In this document: positions 27,277 through 37,362 of the stretch, piece by piece
How positions within the stretch are numbered: the first letter of the stretch is position 1
How the letters are laid out: each line of letters begins with the position of its first letter
Assembly (NCBI GenBank): GCA_903928055.1
Contig: CAIYPG010000145.1
Coordinates: 1-55,646 of the forward strand
Length of the DNA: 55,646 nucleotides
DNA from: an uncultured beta proteobacterium
GTDB taxonomy: Bacteria > Pseudomonadota > Gammaproteobacteria > Burkholderiales > SG8-39
Direction: 5' to 3'
Notes under the pieces: generated by a model
What the model was told of the DNA's origin: nothing
Database searches by the model: none
Seen by the model: only the letters and a program-made list of their open reading frames with translations
Program-made: the position numbers and the translations under genes

Positions 27277-28752
27277 TCAGACCCCCTCCGGCGCGCGCGC
27301 GTGCCAGTCGGTTGCCAGTTGGTATTGGTGCGCGATGTTCAGCATCTGCGCCTCGGCAAAATAATTGCCCACCATGTGCAACCCCACCGGCAGGCCGTGC
27401 TCGCCGAAGCCGCAGGGGATGGACATCGCAGGCAGGCCCGCGAGGTTTGCCGGGATCGTGTAGATGTCGTTCAGGTACATCTGCACCGGGTCTGAAGCCT
27501 TGGCGCCCAGCGGGAAGGCCACGGTGGGCGAAGTCGGTCCGACCACGATGTCGCATTGCGCGAAGGCCGCGGCAAAGTCATTGGCGATAAGGCGGCGGAT
27601 CTTCTGCGCCTTGACGTAATAGGCATCGTAATAGCCATGCGACAGAACATATGCCCCGATAAGAATCCGCCGCTTGACCTCTGATCCAAAGCCCTCTGCG
27701 CGTGATTTTGAGTACATTTCGGCCAGGTCGCGGTAGTCCGCGGCGCGGTGCCCGTAGCGCGCACCGTCGAAACGAGACAGGTTCGAGGAGGCCTCCGCCG
27801 GAGCGATGACGTAGTAGGCCGGCACCGCCAGCTTCGCGCTGGGCGTACTCACATCGACCAGCGTGGCACCCAGCTTCCTGAACTGCTCAAGTGCCGCCTG
27901 CACAGGTCCGCCAACATCCGCGGACAACCCCGCACCGAAGTGCTCCTTTACAACGCCAACGCGCAAGCCCGCCAAGGGCTGCGCCGGGTCGGCGCTCGTT
28001 GATCTGAGGTCGCGGGTGTAATCCTCGGGGGCATGCTCGATGCTGGTGGAGTCGCGCGCATCGAACCCGGCCATGACGTTCAGCACCAGCGCCGCATCCT
28101 CGGCGCTCTTCGACAGCACGCCGCCCTGATCGAGGCTGGAGGCAAACGCGATCATGCCGTAGCGCGATACCAGGCCGTAGGTGGGCTTCAGGCCGGTGAG
28201 GCCGGTGAGCGCCGCGGGCTGGCGGATGGAGCCGCCGGTGTCGGTCGCCGTGGCCACTGGCGCGATGCGCGCCGCAACAGCCGCTGCCGAACCGCCGGAA
28301 GAACCACCCGGCACGCGCGTCATGTCCCAGGGATTCTTCACCGGACCGTAGAACGAGGTCTCGTTGGAGGAACCCATGGCGAACTCGTCCATGTTCGTCT
28401 TGCCCAGCATCACTGCACCAGCGTCATTGAAGCGGCTGATGACGTGGGCGTCATAGGGTGCGATGAAATTGGACAGCATCTTCGAGGCACAGGTGGTGAG
28501 CCAGCCCCTGGCGCAGAAAATGTCCTTGTGCGCCACCGGTATGCCTGTGAGCGGCGCAACATCCCCTTTTGCGATGCGCGCATCAGCGGCGGCAGCCTGT
28601 GCCAGCGTCTTCTCCTCATCAACGGTGATGAAGGCGTTCAGTTCATCGTTGTGCTTCGCAATGCGATCAAGGAAAAAGCGCGTCATCTCCACACTGGAGA
28701 CTTGCTTCGCCGCGAGCGAATCGGAGAGCTGCTTGAGGGAGAGGTTCAGCAT
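27277..28752 (-). CDS. gatA: Asp/Glu-tRNA amidotransferase subunit A
   Basis: 491 residues, normal for GatA, which releases ammonia from glutamine. It is an amidase-signature enzyme: the Lys of [11 protein letters not shown], the [13 protein letters not shown] core with catalytic serines, and [20 protein letters not shown]. It lies between gatC (72 bp) and gatB (2 bp) in a single minus-strand operon. A short AT-rich patch is visible around 27645-27720. Confidence 0.96.
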   Translation of the reverse strand: MLNLSLKQLSDSLAAKQVSSVEMTRFFLDRIAKHNDELNAFITVDEEKTLAQAAAADARIAKGDVAPLTGIPVAHKDIFCARGWLTTCASKMLSNFIAPYDAHVISRFNDAGAVMLGKTNMDEFAMGSSNETSFYGPVKNPWDMTRVPGGSSGGSAAAVAARIAPVATATDTGGSIRQPAALTGLTGLKPTYGLVSRYGMIAFASSLDQGGVLSKSAEDAALVLNVMAGFDARDSTSIEHAPEDYTRDLRSTSADPAQPLAGLRVGVVKEHFGAGLSADVGGPVQAALEQFRKLGATLVDVSTPSAKLAVPAYYVIAPAEASSNLSRFDGARYGHRAADYRDLAEMYSKSRAEGFGSEVKRRILIGAYVLSHGYYDAYYVKAQKIRRLIANDFAAAFAQCDIVVGPTSPTVAFPLGAKASDPVQMYLNDIYTIPANLAGLPAMSIPCGFGEHGLPVGLHMVGNYFAEAQMLNIAHQYQLATDWHARAPEGV

Positions 28753-28809
28753 TTCGGGAGTCGGCTACCGCTTAATGCAAGGATGACGGGAACTGCGGAA
28801 TTCTGGTGA

Positions 28810-30258
<1,449 letters not shown>

Positions 30259-30382
30259 TGCATTGAGCCCCGGAGGAGAATGGCGTGGAAACAACAACAA
30301 GAAGCCAGCCTTTCATCAACGCCTCTCCGCCGCTTCTGTCGATGTCGCCCCCGTCTTCTCCGTTGCTCCCCAGCCGTAACTG

Positions 30383-31297
30383 ATGGAACTCCATCCGCCA
30401 CCGTTCTTCCACCGTGGCCCTGCTCCGCTCGTACGCCTGACGTTCTTTGCCGCACTCGCAGTATTGATGATGGTGCTCGATGCCCGCTTCCAGTACCTCG
30501 AAACGGTGCGCAGCGGATTCGCCGTCGTCGTCTATCCGCTGCAGCGCGCGGCCACCGCGCCCATGGATGCCTTCAACGCCATCGCCGGCTACTTCTCCAG
30601 CCAGACCACGCTGCAGCGCGAGAATGACGCACTGCGCACGAAAGTGCTGCAGTCCTCGCGCGACCTGCTCACCCTTGAGTCACTGGCCCTGGAGAACGAC
30701 AACCTGCGGCGCCTGCTGGACGCCCGCACCAACGCGCCGCGCACTGCAACGATGGCCGAGATCCTGTACGCCGGACGAGATCCGTTTTCGCGCAAGGTGG
30801 TCATCGACAAGGGCACCGGTGGCGACATCCGCGCCGGGCAGGCCGTCATGGACGACACCGGCATCGTCGGCCAGGTGACACGCGTATTTCCCATGCTCGC
30901 CGAAGTGACGCTCATCACCGACAAGGAACAGGCCACGCCGGTGCAGGTGGTGAGGAACGGCCTGCGTGCCATCGCCTATGGCGACGGCGCCACGCTTGAT
31001 CTCCGCTTCATGGCGGCCAATGCCGACATCCAGAACGGCGACATCCTGGTCACCTCGGGCATCGACGGCACCTATCCGCCGGGACTGCCGGTGGCGAAGG
31101 TGGCGCGCGTCGAGCGCGACCAGGCCTATGCCTTCGCGAAAATCCAGTGTGTCCCCATCGCCGGCACCGACAAGCACCGCCAGGTGCTGGTGCTCGCCCA
31201 GCAGGCAGACCTGCCGCCGCCACCGGCCGCAGCGCCGCCCGAACGCCCCGACAAGACCGCAAAGCGCGCACGCGGACGCGCGCCGCCCGAGCGCTGA
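30383..31297 (+). CDS. mreC: Cell shape protein MreC
   Basis: 304 residues. It has a cytoplasmic start MELHPPPFFHRGPAP, one transmembrane helix (about 17-36), a periplasmic coiled coil (about 70-112), then the beta-barrel-rich domain with RDPFSRKVVIDKGTGGDIRAG and VTSGIDGTYPPGLPVA. MreC links MreB to PBP2. The tail is basic and low complexity. The 124 bp after mreB hold no recognisable gene. Confidence 0.94.
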   Translation: MELHPPPFFHRGPAPLVRLTFFAALAVLMMVLDARFQYLETVRSGFAVVVYPLQRAATAPMDAFNAIAGYFSSQTTLQRENDALRTKVLQSSRDLLTLESLALENDNLRRLLDARTNAPRTATMAEILYAGRDPFSRKVVIDKGTGGDIRAGQAVMDDTGIVGQVTRVFPMLAEVTLITDKEQATPVQVVRNGLRAIAYGDGATLDLRFMAANADIQNGDILVTSGIDGTYPPGLPVAKVARVERDQAYAFAKIQCVPIAGTDKHRQVLVLAQQADLPPPPAAAPPERPDKTAKRARGRAPPER

Positions 31298-31320
31298 GGA
31301 ACAAGGGACCCACAACACCA

Positions 31321-31851
31321 ATGCCCACGACCTACTACGAAGCCCGCCCGCAGCGCATCCTGCTGCCCGCCAATCCGCTGTTCATCGGATTCACGCTGTT
31401 CGGCGGACTGCTGGCCAACCTGCTGCCCTGGCAGAGCGTCACCGGGCTGCCCGACCTGCTTGCCCTCGTCCTCGTGTTCTGGTCCGTGCACCAGCCGCGC
31501 CGCGTCAGCGTCGGCGTGGCCTGGATGTTCGGCCTCCTGATGGATGCGGGCAACGGCACGCTGCTCGGACAACACGCCCTCGCCTACGCGGTCATGGCCT
31601 TTGCCGCCAACGCACTGTCACGCCGCCTGCTGTGGTTCCCGGTCTGGCCGCAGGCATTGCAGGTCTTCCTCGTGCTGCTGGGCACCCAGGTGCTGATGCT
31701 GGGCGTGCGCATGATCGCCGGCAGTCCCTTCCCCGGCGTGCTGTACTTCGCCGGCAGCTTCATCGCCGCGGCGCTGTGGCCGCTGGCCAACATCGTGCTG
31801 CTCGCGCCGCAGCGCCGGCCCGAGTCGGTCGATGAAAACCGTCCCATCTGA
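31321..31851 (+). CDS. mreD: Rod shape-determining protein MreD
   Basis: 176 residues and five to six transmembrane helices. MPTTYYEARPQRILLPANPLFIGFTLFGGLL and a central DLLALVLVFWSVHQPRRVSVGVAWMFGLLMDA match betaproteobacterial MreD. The ATG at 31321 gives this start; an upstream in-frame extension overlaps mreC and is not membrane-like. It works with MreC and MreB in the elongasome. Confidence 0.92.
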   Translation: MPTTYYEARPQRILLPANPLFIGFTLFGGLLANLLPWQSVTGLPDLLALVLVFWSVHQPRRVSVGVAWMFGLLMDAGNGTLLGQHALAYAVMAFAANALSRRLLWFPVWPQALQVFLVLLGTQVLMLGVRMIAGSPFPGVLYFAGSFIAAALWPLANIVLLAPQRRPESVDENRPI

Positions 31852-31861
31852 AGAAAGGTTG

Positions 31862-31942
31862 ATTCCATTCATGGTTCGACAGGCTCACCACGAACGGAAT
31901 CAACCACACACCGTTCGTCCTGAGCGTGTCGAAGGACGAATG
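31862..31942. repeat. REP-like inverted pair between mreD and mrdA
   Basis: GGTTCGACAGGCTCACCACGAACGG-type sequence (from about 31873) is followed after a short loop by its near complement CCGTTCGTCCTGAGCGTGTC (from 31911), continuing GAAGG. This TTCGACA...TGTCGAA palindrome is a widespread proteobacterial intergenic repeat. It splits an otherwise compact operon and could form a strong mRNA hairpin. Confidence 0.85.
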
Positions 31943-31953
31943 CAGGCCACCTC

Positions 31954-33852
31954 ATGAGCTTCGGCGAGTTCCGCAACACCGAAAACGAGCTGTACAACTT
32001 CCAGACGCGCGTCGGCGTGGCTGGCGGCATCGTGATGATCGCCTTCCTCATCCTGCTGTCGCGCTTCTTCTACCTGCAGGTGATCAAGCACGACTACTAC
32101 CACACCAAGGCCGAGGACAACCGCATCTCGGTGGTGCCGATCACGCCCAACCGCGGCAACATCATCGACCGCAACGGCGTGGTGCTGGCGCGCAATTACT
32201 CCGCCTACACGCTCGAGATCGCCCCCGGCAAGGTCACCGATGTCGAGCAGGTCATCACCGAACTCGCCGGCGTGATCGACATCCGGCCAAGCGACCGCAA
32301 CCGTTTCCGCCGTCTGATGATCGAGGCCAAGGGCGCCGACACCCTGCCGATCCGCACCCGCCTCACCGACGAAGAGGTGGCGAAATTTGCCGCGAACCGC
32401 TACCGCTTTCCCGGCGTGGAAATCCGCGCGCGGCTGTTCCGCCAGTACCCGTTCGCCGAACGCGCCTCGCATGCCCTGGGCTACATCGGCCGCATCAACA
32501 ACACCGACGTCGACTGGCTGGAGGACAACGGACTGGAAGCGAACTACAAGGGTACCGACCACATCGGCAAGACCGGCATCGAGCAGAGCTACGAAACCGA
32601 GCTGCATGGCTCCACGGGCTATGAGCAGGTCGAGGTCGATGCCGCCGGGCGCGGCGTGCGCACGCTGTCGCGCACGCCGCCGACCTCGGGCAACAACCTC
32701 ATCCTGACGCTCGACATGGGACTGCAGGACGTGGTGGAGACCGCCTTCGGCGACCGCCGCGGGGCGCTCATCGCAATCGAGCCCTCCACCGGCGGCATCC
32801 TCGCCTTCGTCTCCAAGCCCGGCTTCGACCCCAACCTGTTCGTGGACGGCATCGACCCGGCGAGCTGGAAGGAACTGAATGAATCCATTGACCGCCCGCT
32901 CAACAACCGTGCGCTGACCGGCGTCTATCCACCGGGCTCCACGTTCAAGCCATACATGGCGCTCGCTGCACTGGAAACCGGCAAGCGCACGCCCACCCAG
33001 ACGATCTTCGATCCGGGCTACTTCGATTTCGGCGGGAGGCGCTTTCGCGACGACAAGGTCGGCGGCCACGGCCTGGTGGACATGTACAAGTCCATCGTGG
33101 TGTCCTGCGACACCTACTACTACAACCTTGGCAACGACCTCGGAATCGACAACATCTCGCGCTTCATCGGCCAGTTCGGCCTGGGCTCGCAGACCGGCAT
33201 CGACGTGCAGGGAGAATCCACGGGCGTGCTGCCTTCGCAGGAATGGAAGATGAAGCGCTTCCGCCGTCCGGACCAGCAGAAGTGGTATGCCGGCGAGACC
33301 ATCTCCGTGGCGATCGGCCAGGGTTACAACGCCTACACGCCGCTGCAGCTCGCGCTGGCCATCTCCACGCTCGCCAACAACGGCGTGATGTACAAGCCAC
33401 ACCTGGTGAAATACATCGAGAACGTCAATACCGGCGAGCGGCGCATGGTTGAACCGGAGCCGGTGAAGACCATTCCGCTCAAGCCTGAAAACATCGAGGT
33501 GATCAAGCACGCGCTGGCCGGCGTGAACACCGAGGGAACCGCCGCGCGTGCCTTTGTCGGCGCCACCTATACGAGCGGCGGCAAGACCGGCACGGCACAG
33601 GTGATCGCCATCAAGGCCGGCGAAAAATACGTCGAGTCGCGCGTCGCCGAACGCCACCGCGACCACGCGCTCTACATCGCCTTCGCTCCGGTCGAGAGCC
33701 CCAAGATCGCGCTGGCCGTACTGGTGGAGAACGGCGGTTTCGGCGCCTCCGCCGCCGCGCCCATCGCGCGCCTGGTGCTTGACTACTACCTGCTCGGCAA
33801 GAAGCCGAACAAGCCGGCCGCAGCCGACGACAAGGCAAGCGATGGCGACTGA
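31954..33852 (+). CDS. mrdA: Penicillin-binding protein 2
   Basis: 632 residues. The transpeptidase of rod elongation. One N-terminal transmembrane helix (about 26-46), then a dimerisation/pedestal domain with ITPNRGNIIDRNG, then the transpeptidase with the active-site motif STFK at Ser329, the SCD motif in VVSCDTYYY, and KTGTAQ. The last 11 bases overlap rodA in another frame, a typical coupled arrangement. Confidence 0.96.
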   Translation: MSFGEFRNTENELYNFQTRVGVAGGIVMIAFLILLSRFFYLQVIKHDYYHTKAEDNRISVVPITPNRGNIIDRNGVVLARNYSAYTLEIAPGKVTDVEQVITELAGVIDIRPSDRNRFRRLMIEAKGADTLPIRTRLTDEEVAKFAANRYRFPGVEIRARLFRQYPFAERASHALGYIGRINNTDVDWLEDNGLEANYKGTDHIGKTGIEQSYETELHGSTGYEQVEVDAAGRGVRTLSRTPPTSGNNLILTLDMGLQDVVETAFGDRRGALIAIEPSTGGILAFVSKPGFDPNLFVDGIDPASWKELNESIDRPLNNRALTGVYPPGSTFKPYMALAALETGKRTPTQTIFDPGYFDFGGRRFRDDKVGGHGLVDMYKSIVVSCDTYYYNLGNDLGIDNISRFIGQFGLGSQTGIDVQGESTGVLPSQEWKMKRFRRPDQQKWYAGETISVAIGQGYNAYTPLQLALAISTLANNGVMYKPHLVKYIENVNTGERRMVEPEPVKTIPLKPENIEVIKHALAGVNTEGTAARAFVGATYTSGGKTGTAQVIAIKAGEKYVESRVAERHRDHALYIAFAPVESPKIALAVLVENGGFGASAAAPIARLVLDYYLLGKKPNKPAAADDKASDGD

Positions 33853-34960
33853 CACTTTCGCCGAAGTCATGCGGCGGCTCATCCGCCGCGTCGCCGAGCC
33901 GCTTGACGCCACGCTGCTCGCCATCATCATGAGCATCGTCCTGCTTGGCATGGTCACGCTGTACAGCGCCAGCTACGAGAATCCGGCGCGCATCGTGGCG
34001 CAACTGGCGAACATCGGCTTTGCCTTCATCATCATGGTGGTGGCCGCGCAGATTCCGCCGCAGCTGCTGATGCGGCTCGCGCCGCCGCTGTATCTGCTCG
34101 GCGTCGTGCTGCTGGTGGGCGTGGCGCTGTTTGGCGATATCCGCAACGGCGCGCGGCGCTGGCTGAGCCTCGGGGTCACCAGCATCCAGCCCTCGGAGCT
34201 GATGAAGATCGCCATGCCGCTGATGCTCGCCTGGTATTTCCACCGGCGTGAATCGGTGCTGAGGATCTACGACTACGCCATCGCCGTCATCATCCTCGTG
34301 ATTCCCGTGGCCCTGATTGCACGGCAACCCGACCTGGGCACGGCGCTGCTGGTCAGCGCGGCCGGCTTTTATGTCATCTTCCTCGCCGGGCTGTCCTGGA
34401 AGATCATCCTCGGCGGCATCGTCGGCGGCATGGCCAGCCTGCCGCTGCTGTGGGGCGTGCTGCACGACTACCAGCGAAAGCGCATCCTCACGCTGCTCGA
34501 TCCCTCCGAGGATCCGCTGGGTGCCGGCTATCACATCATCCAGTCGACGATCGCCGTCGGCTCCGGCGGCATCATGGGCAAGGGCTGGCTGCACGGTACC
34601 CAGACCCACCTGGAATTCATTCCGGAACGCTCCACCGACTTCATCTTCGCCGTGTTCTCCGAGGAGTTCGGCCTGATCGGCAACACGCTGCTGCTGGTGC
34701 TCTACATGGCGCTGATCGCGCGCGGCCTGATGATGGCGGCCAATGCGCCGACCTTCTTCGCGCGCCTGCTGGCCGGCGCCATCATCCTCATCTTCTTCAC
34801 CTATGCCTTCGTCAACATGGGCATGGTGAGCGGCATCCTGCCGGTGGTGGGCGTGCCCCTGCCGCTGGTATCCTATGGCGGCACGGCGCTGGTCACCCTG
34901 TTCTTCGGCCTGGGAATATTGATGAGCATGCACAGACACAGAAAGCTGGTGCAGACATGA
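33842..34960 (+). CDS. rodA: Peptidoglycan glycosyltransferase RodA
   Basis: 372 residues. A SEDS-family polymerase with about 10 transmembrane helices that works with PBP2. Conserved segments are ARRWLSLGVTSIQPSELMKI, RQPDLGTALLV, FIPERSTDFIFAVFSEEFGLIG and MGMVSGILPVVGVPLPLVSYGGTA. The ATG at 33842 lies inside the end of mrdA. The stop shares ATGA with the next start at 34957. Confidence 0.95.
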   Translation: MATDTFAEVMRRLIRRVAEPLDATLLAIIMSIVLLGMVTLYSASYENPARIVAQLANIGFAFIIMVVAAQIPPQLLMRLAPPLYLLGVVLLVGVALFGDIRNGARRWLSLGVTSIQPSELMKIAMPLMLAWYFHRRESVLRIYDYAIAVIILVIPVALIARQPDLGTALLVSAAGFYVIFLAGLSWKIILGGIVGGMASLPLLWGVLHDYQRKRILTLLDPSEDPLGAGYHIIQSTIAVGSGGIMGKGWLHGTQTHLEFIPERSTDFIFAVFSEEFGLIGNTLLLVLYMALIARGLMMAANAPTFFARLLAGAIILIFFTYAFVNMGMVSGILPVVGVPLPLVSYGGTALVTLFFGLGILMSMHRHRKLVQT

Positions 34961-36210
34961 GCGAGAGCAAAATCCCCCCTGTCCCCCCTTTGACAAGGGG
35001 GAAACCCTCCGCTTCTACCCCCTTGTCAAAGGGGGTGAGACTGGGGTTTCGAGCAGCATGCTGCTCGCCGGTCGAACGGCCTTCCGCTGTAGCGGAAGGT
35101 GCGGCCTGCAAGGCCGACGCGACGAAGTCGCGCGGGGGGATTTCCCGGAGCATCACCACCACCATCGCGATTCTCGCCACAACACTCCTCACCGCCTGCA
35201 CCGGCCTCGGTCCACGCCTCATCCTCGACCGGCCGGCCGACGTCTCCGAAGCCGGAACAGCGCCGCGGCCGGCAACACCGGCGAACACATCGCCGCGCGG
35301 CGGCGGCTATTACCAGGACGACGGTCCCGGCGACAATCCACCCGACCTGGCCGCCATTCCCGATGCAGATCCAAGGATCGAACCGCTGCATCGCTTTGCG
35401 AACAATCCCTACAACGTGTTCGGCGTGCCCTATGCGCCGCTCAGATCAATTGCGCCGTTCAGGGAAAGCGGCCTCGCCAGCTGGTACGGCCGCAAGTTCC
35501 ACGGACAGAAAACCTCCAGCGGCGAAACCTACGACATGTACGGCATGACCGCCGCGCATCCCACGCTGCCCATCCCGAGCTATGCGCGGGTCACGAACCC
35601 CGCCAACGGCCGGAGCGTGATCGTCAGGGTCAATGATCGCGGCCCGTTCCACAACGGCCGCATCATGGATCTGTCCTACACCGCCGCCTGGAAGCTGGGT
35701 TACGTGAATGTCGGCAGCACCGCCGTGGAGGTGGAACTGCTCACGCCTGAACTCATCGCGGCGCTGCCCACAAGGACGGGGCGTGGCACGGCAACCACGG
35801 TCGCCGCCGCAGCGCCGAGGGCGCAGGGCGCGCCCGTCGCAGAACGCAACGCGCCGCAGACCGTCGCGCAGGTCACGGCCATCAAAGCCGTGGAGGCACC
35901 GCAAGCCAGCGCACTGCCCGGCACACCGGCACCCGTGGCGCAGGTGCAGACCGCGGCGCTGCCCGTCGAAGTCCAGTCCGGCGGAGTGTTCCTGCAACTG
36001 GGCGCCTTCTCCGGCCGCGACAATGCCGAGAGCTTCCGCGCCCGTGTGTATCGCGAACTGGGCTGGCTCACTGACGGCATCGAGATCTACCAGCAGGGCG
36101 GACTGTTCCGCCTGCACCTCGGCCCCTATCGCGACCGCGGCGAGGCCGGTGGTATCGCCGAGCGCATCCGCACCGCGCTGGAGCTGAAACCGATGATCGT
36201 GGTGCGTTGA
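34957..36210 (+). CDS. rlpA: RlpA-like lytic transglycosylase, with a translated repeat at its N-terminus
   Basis: 417 residues from the ATG that overlaps the rodA stop. Residues 5-62 are encoded by a palindromic repeat (34970-35143), giving an odd Pro/Arg/Cys-rich leader. Only after it comes the lipoprotein signal ITTTIAILATTLLTAC with Cys81. The double-psi beta-barrel domain (SGLASWYGRKFHGQKTSSGE ... VNDRGPFHNGRIMDLSY) and a C-terminal SPOR domain follow. RlpA cleaves naked glycan strands. Whether the long n-region permits export is uncertain. Confidence 0.88.
   Translation: MSESKIPPVPPLTRGKPSASTPLSKGVRLGFRAACCSPVERPSAVAEGAACKADATKSRGGISRSITTTIAILATTLLTACTGLGPRLILDRPADVSEAGTAPRPATPANTSPRGGGYYQDDGPGDNPPDLAAIPDADPRIEPLHRFANNPYNVFGVPYAPLRSIAPFRESGLASWYGRKFHGQKTSSGETYDMYGMTAAHPTLPIPSYARVTNPANGRSVIVRVNDRGPFHNGRIMDLSYTAAWKLGYVNVGSTAVEVELLTPELIAALPTRTGRGTATTVAAAAPRAQGAPVAERNAPQTVAQVTAIKAVEAPQASALPGTPAPVAQVQTAALPVEVQSGGVFLQLGAFSGRDNAESFRARVYRELGWLTDGIEIYQQGGLFRLHLGPYRDRGEAGGIAERIRTALELKPMIVVR
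34970..35143. repeat. Palindromic MITE-like element, copy in rlpA
   Basis: Bounded by AAATCCCCCC and GGGGGGATTT (terminal inverted repeats). Inside are CCCCTTTGACAAGGGG, its complement CCCCCTTGTCAAAGGGGG, and the core TTCGAGCAGCATGC...GTCGAACGGC with hairpin CCTTCCG/CGGAAGG and GGCCTGCAAGGCC. It is in frame with rlpA. It is about 80 percent or more like the copy at 37145-37324 by eye. Confidence 0.92.
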
Positions 36211-36212
36211 GC

Positions 36213-37118
36213 ATGGCCGGCCCGGCGCGCGTCCTGCTCTGCATGGCCGTCGTTGTCGCTGCCGGCATCGCCCTCAGCACCAGCGCATCCGCGCAGCGCA
36301 GTCCCGACACACCGGGCTTTGGCGAGCGGCCGCCGCCGCTTCCCCTGTCGCAACTGCTGCGCCGGCCGGGCGGCTTCTACACCGACGACGGCCCCGACAT
36401 GCCGGTGCCTGGCGACCTCGAGGCGACTCCCGACGCGGAACCGAAGCCGGAGCCGCTGCACGCCACCGCAAACGATGCGTACACCGTATTCGGGCGCAAC
36501 TACACACCCCTGCGCACGGCCGCAGGCTACAAGCGCCAGGGCACCGCCTCCTGGTACGGCCGCAAGTTCCACGGCCAGCGCACCGTGAGCGGCGAGGTGT
36601 ACAACATGTACGCCATGACCGCGGCCCATCCCACGCTGCCCATCCCCAGCTATGCGCGCGTCACCAACCTCGAGAACAAGCGCAGCGTGGTGGTGCGCAT
36701 CAACGACCGCGGCCCTTTCGGTTCCGGCCGCATCATGGATGTGTCCTATGCCGCAGCGGTGAAGCTCGGATTTGCCGAGGCCACGCTCGCGCCGGTGGAG
36801 GTCGAAGGCATCGCCACCGAACCGGTGGCCACGGAAATCGCCGAACGCCCTGAACCACGCCCGGTCATCGCCACGGCGAGCAACAAGCGCGGCATCTTCC
36901 TGCAACTGGGCGCATTCAGTTCACGCTCCAACGCCGAGACCTTCCGAGACCGCCTGCAGCGCCAGCTCGACGGCATCAAGGGCGAGTTCGGCATCGAACT
37001 GCGCGACAAGCTCTATCGCGTGCAGCTCGGCCCCTATCGCGACCGCGCTTCAGCCAACGCCGAGTCGGCGAAAATCCGCGCATCACTGGAAATCAAGCCA
37101 GTTGTCGTGGTGCGGTGA
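36213..37118 (+). CDS. Second RlpA-like septal-ring protein (non-lipidated)
   Basis: 301 residues. It has a Sec signal peptide (cleavage near ASAQ) with no lipobox, unlike the preceding paralogue. The double-psi beta-barrel part reads ASWYGRKFHGQRTVSGEVYNMYAMTAAHPTLPIPSYARV, nearly the same as in the first RlpA, and a C-terminal SPOR domain (GIFLQLGAFSSRSNAETFRDR) follows. The two tandem genes look like a local duplication that has split lipidated and soluble forms. Gap to the first is 2 bp. Confidence 0.88.
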   Translation: MAGPARVLLCMAVVVAAGIALSTSASAQRSPDTPGFGERPPPLPLSQLLRRPGGFYTDDGPDMPVPGDLEATPDAEPKPEPLHATANDAYTVFGRNYTPLRTAAGYKRQGTASWYGRKFHGQRTVSGEVYNMYAMTAAHPTLPIPSYARVTNLENKRSVVVRINDRGPFGSGRIMDVSYAAAVKLGFAEATLAPVEVEGIATEPVATEIAERPEPRPVIATASNKRGIFLQLGAFSSRSNAETFRDRLQRQLDGIKGEFGIELRDKLYRVQLGPYRDRASANAESAKIRASLEIKPVVVVR

Positions 37119-37120
37119 CA

Positions 37121-37362
37121 TGAGGCGGTTTGCGATTTGCACGGAAATCCCCCCCCGCCCCCCCTTTGACAAGGGGGGAGAACACAGCGCTGAATCTTCC
37201 CCCTTGTCAAAGGGGGGGCGGCAGGGGATTCGAGCAGCATGCCGCTCGCCTGTCGAACGGCCTTCCGCTGCAACGGAAGGCGCGGCCTGCAAGGCCGACG
37301 CGACGAAGTCGCGCGGGGGGATTTTCACTCGCGACACATCGCATCACCAACGGCTTGCCTGA
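37121..37362 (+). CDS. Leader ORF running through a palindromic repeat
   Basis: An 80-codon open frame, MRRFAICTEIPPRPPFDKGG and on, crosses the whole 37145-37324 repeat. Its TGA at 37360-37362 is immediately followed by the ATG of the metallo-hydrolase gene. The repeat is read in the same frame as in RlpA, giving a shared SPVERPSA..EGAACKADAT peptide. It may only be an untranslated relic, but the stop-start contact would allow coupling. Confidence 0.3.
37145..37324. repeat. Palindromic MITE-like element, copy upstream of the metallo-hydrolase gene
   Basis: Terminal AAATCCCCCC...GGGGGGATTT, the internal CCTTTGACAAGGGG pair, and the core TTCGAGCAGCATGCCGC ... GTCGAACGGCC with hairpin CCTTCCG/CGGAAGG and GGCCTGCAAGGCC. 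Same order and orientation as the copy at 34970-35143. It separates rlpA2 from the next gene. Confidence 0.93.

Noticed and set aside
30280..30627. Small ORF after mreB with a good GGAGGAG ribosome-binding site
   Set aside because: It runs out of frame into mreC, has no family-like sequence, and shows no copied gene start; kept only as non-coding.
34450..34956. In-frame extension of rlpA to a 586-residue protein
   Set aside because: The extra part is an out-of-frame shadow of rodA; the ATGA overlap at 34957 is the natural start.
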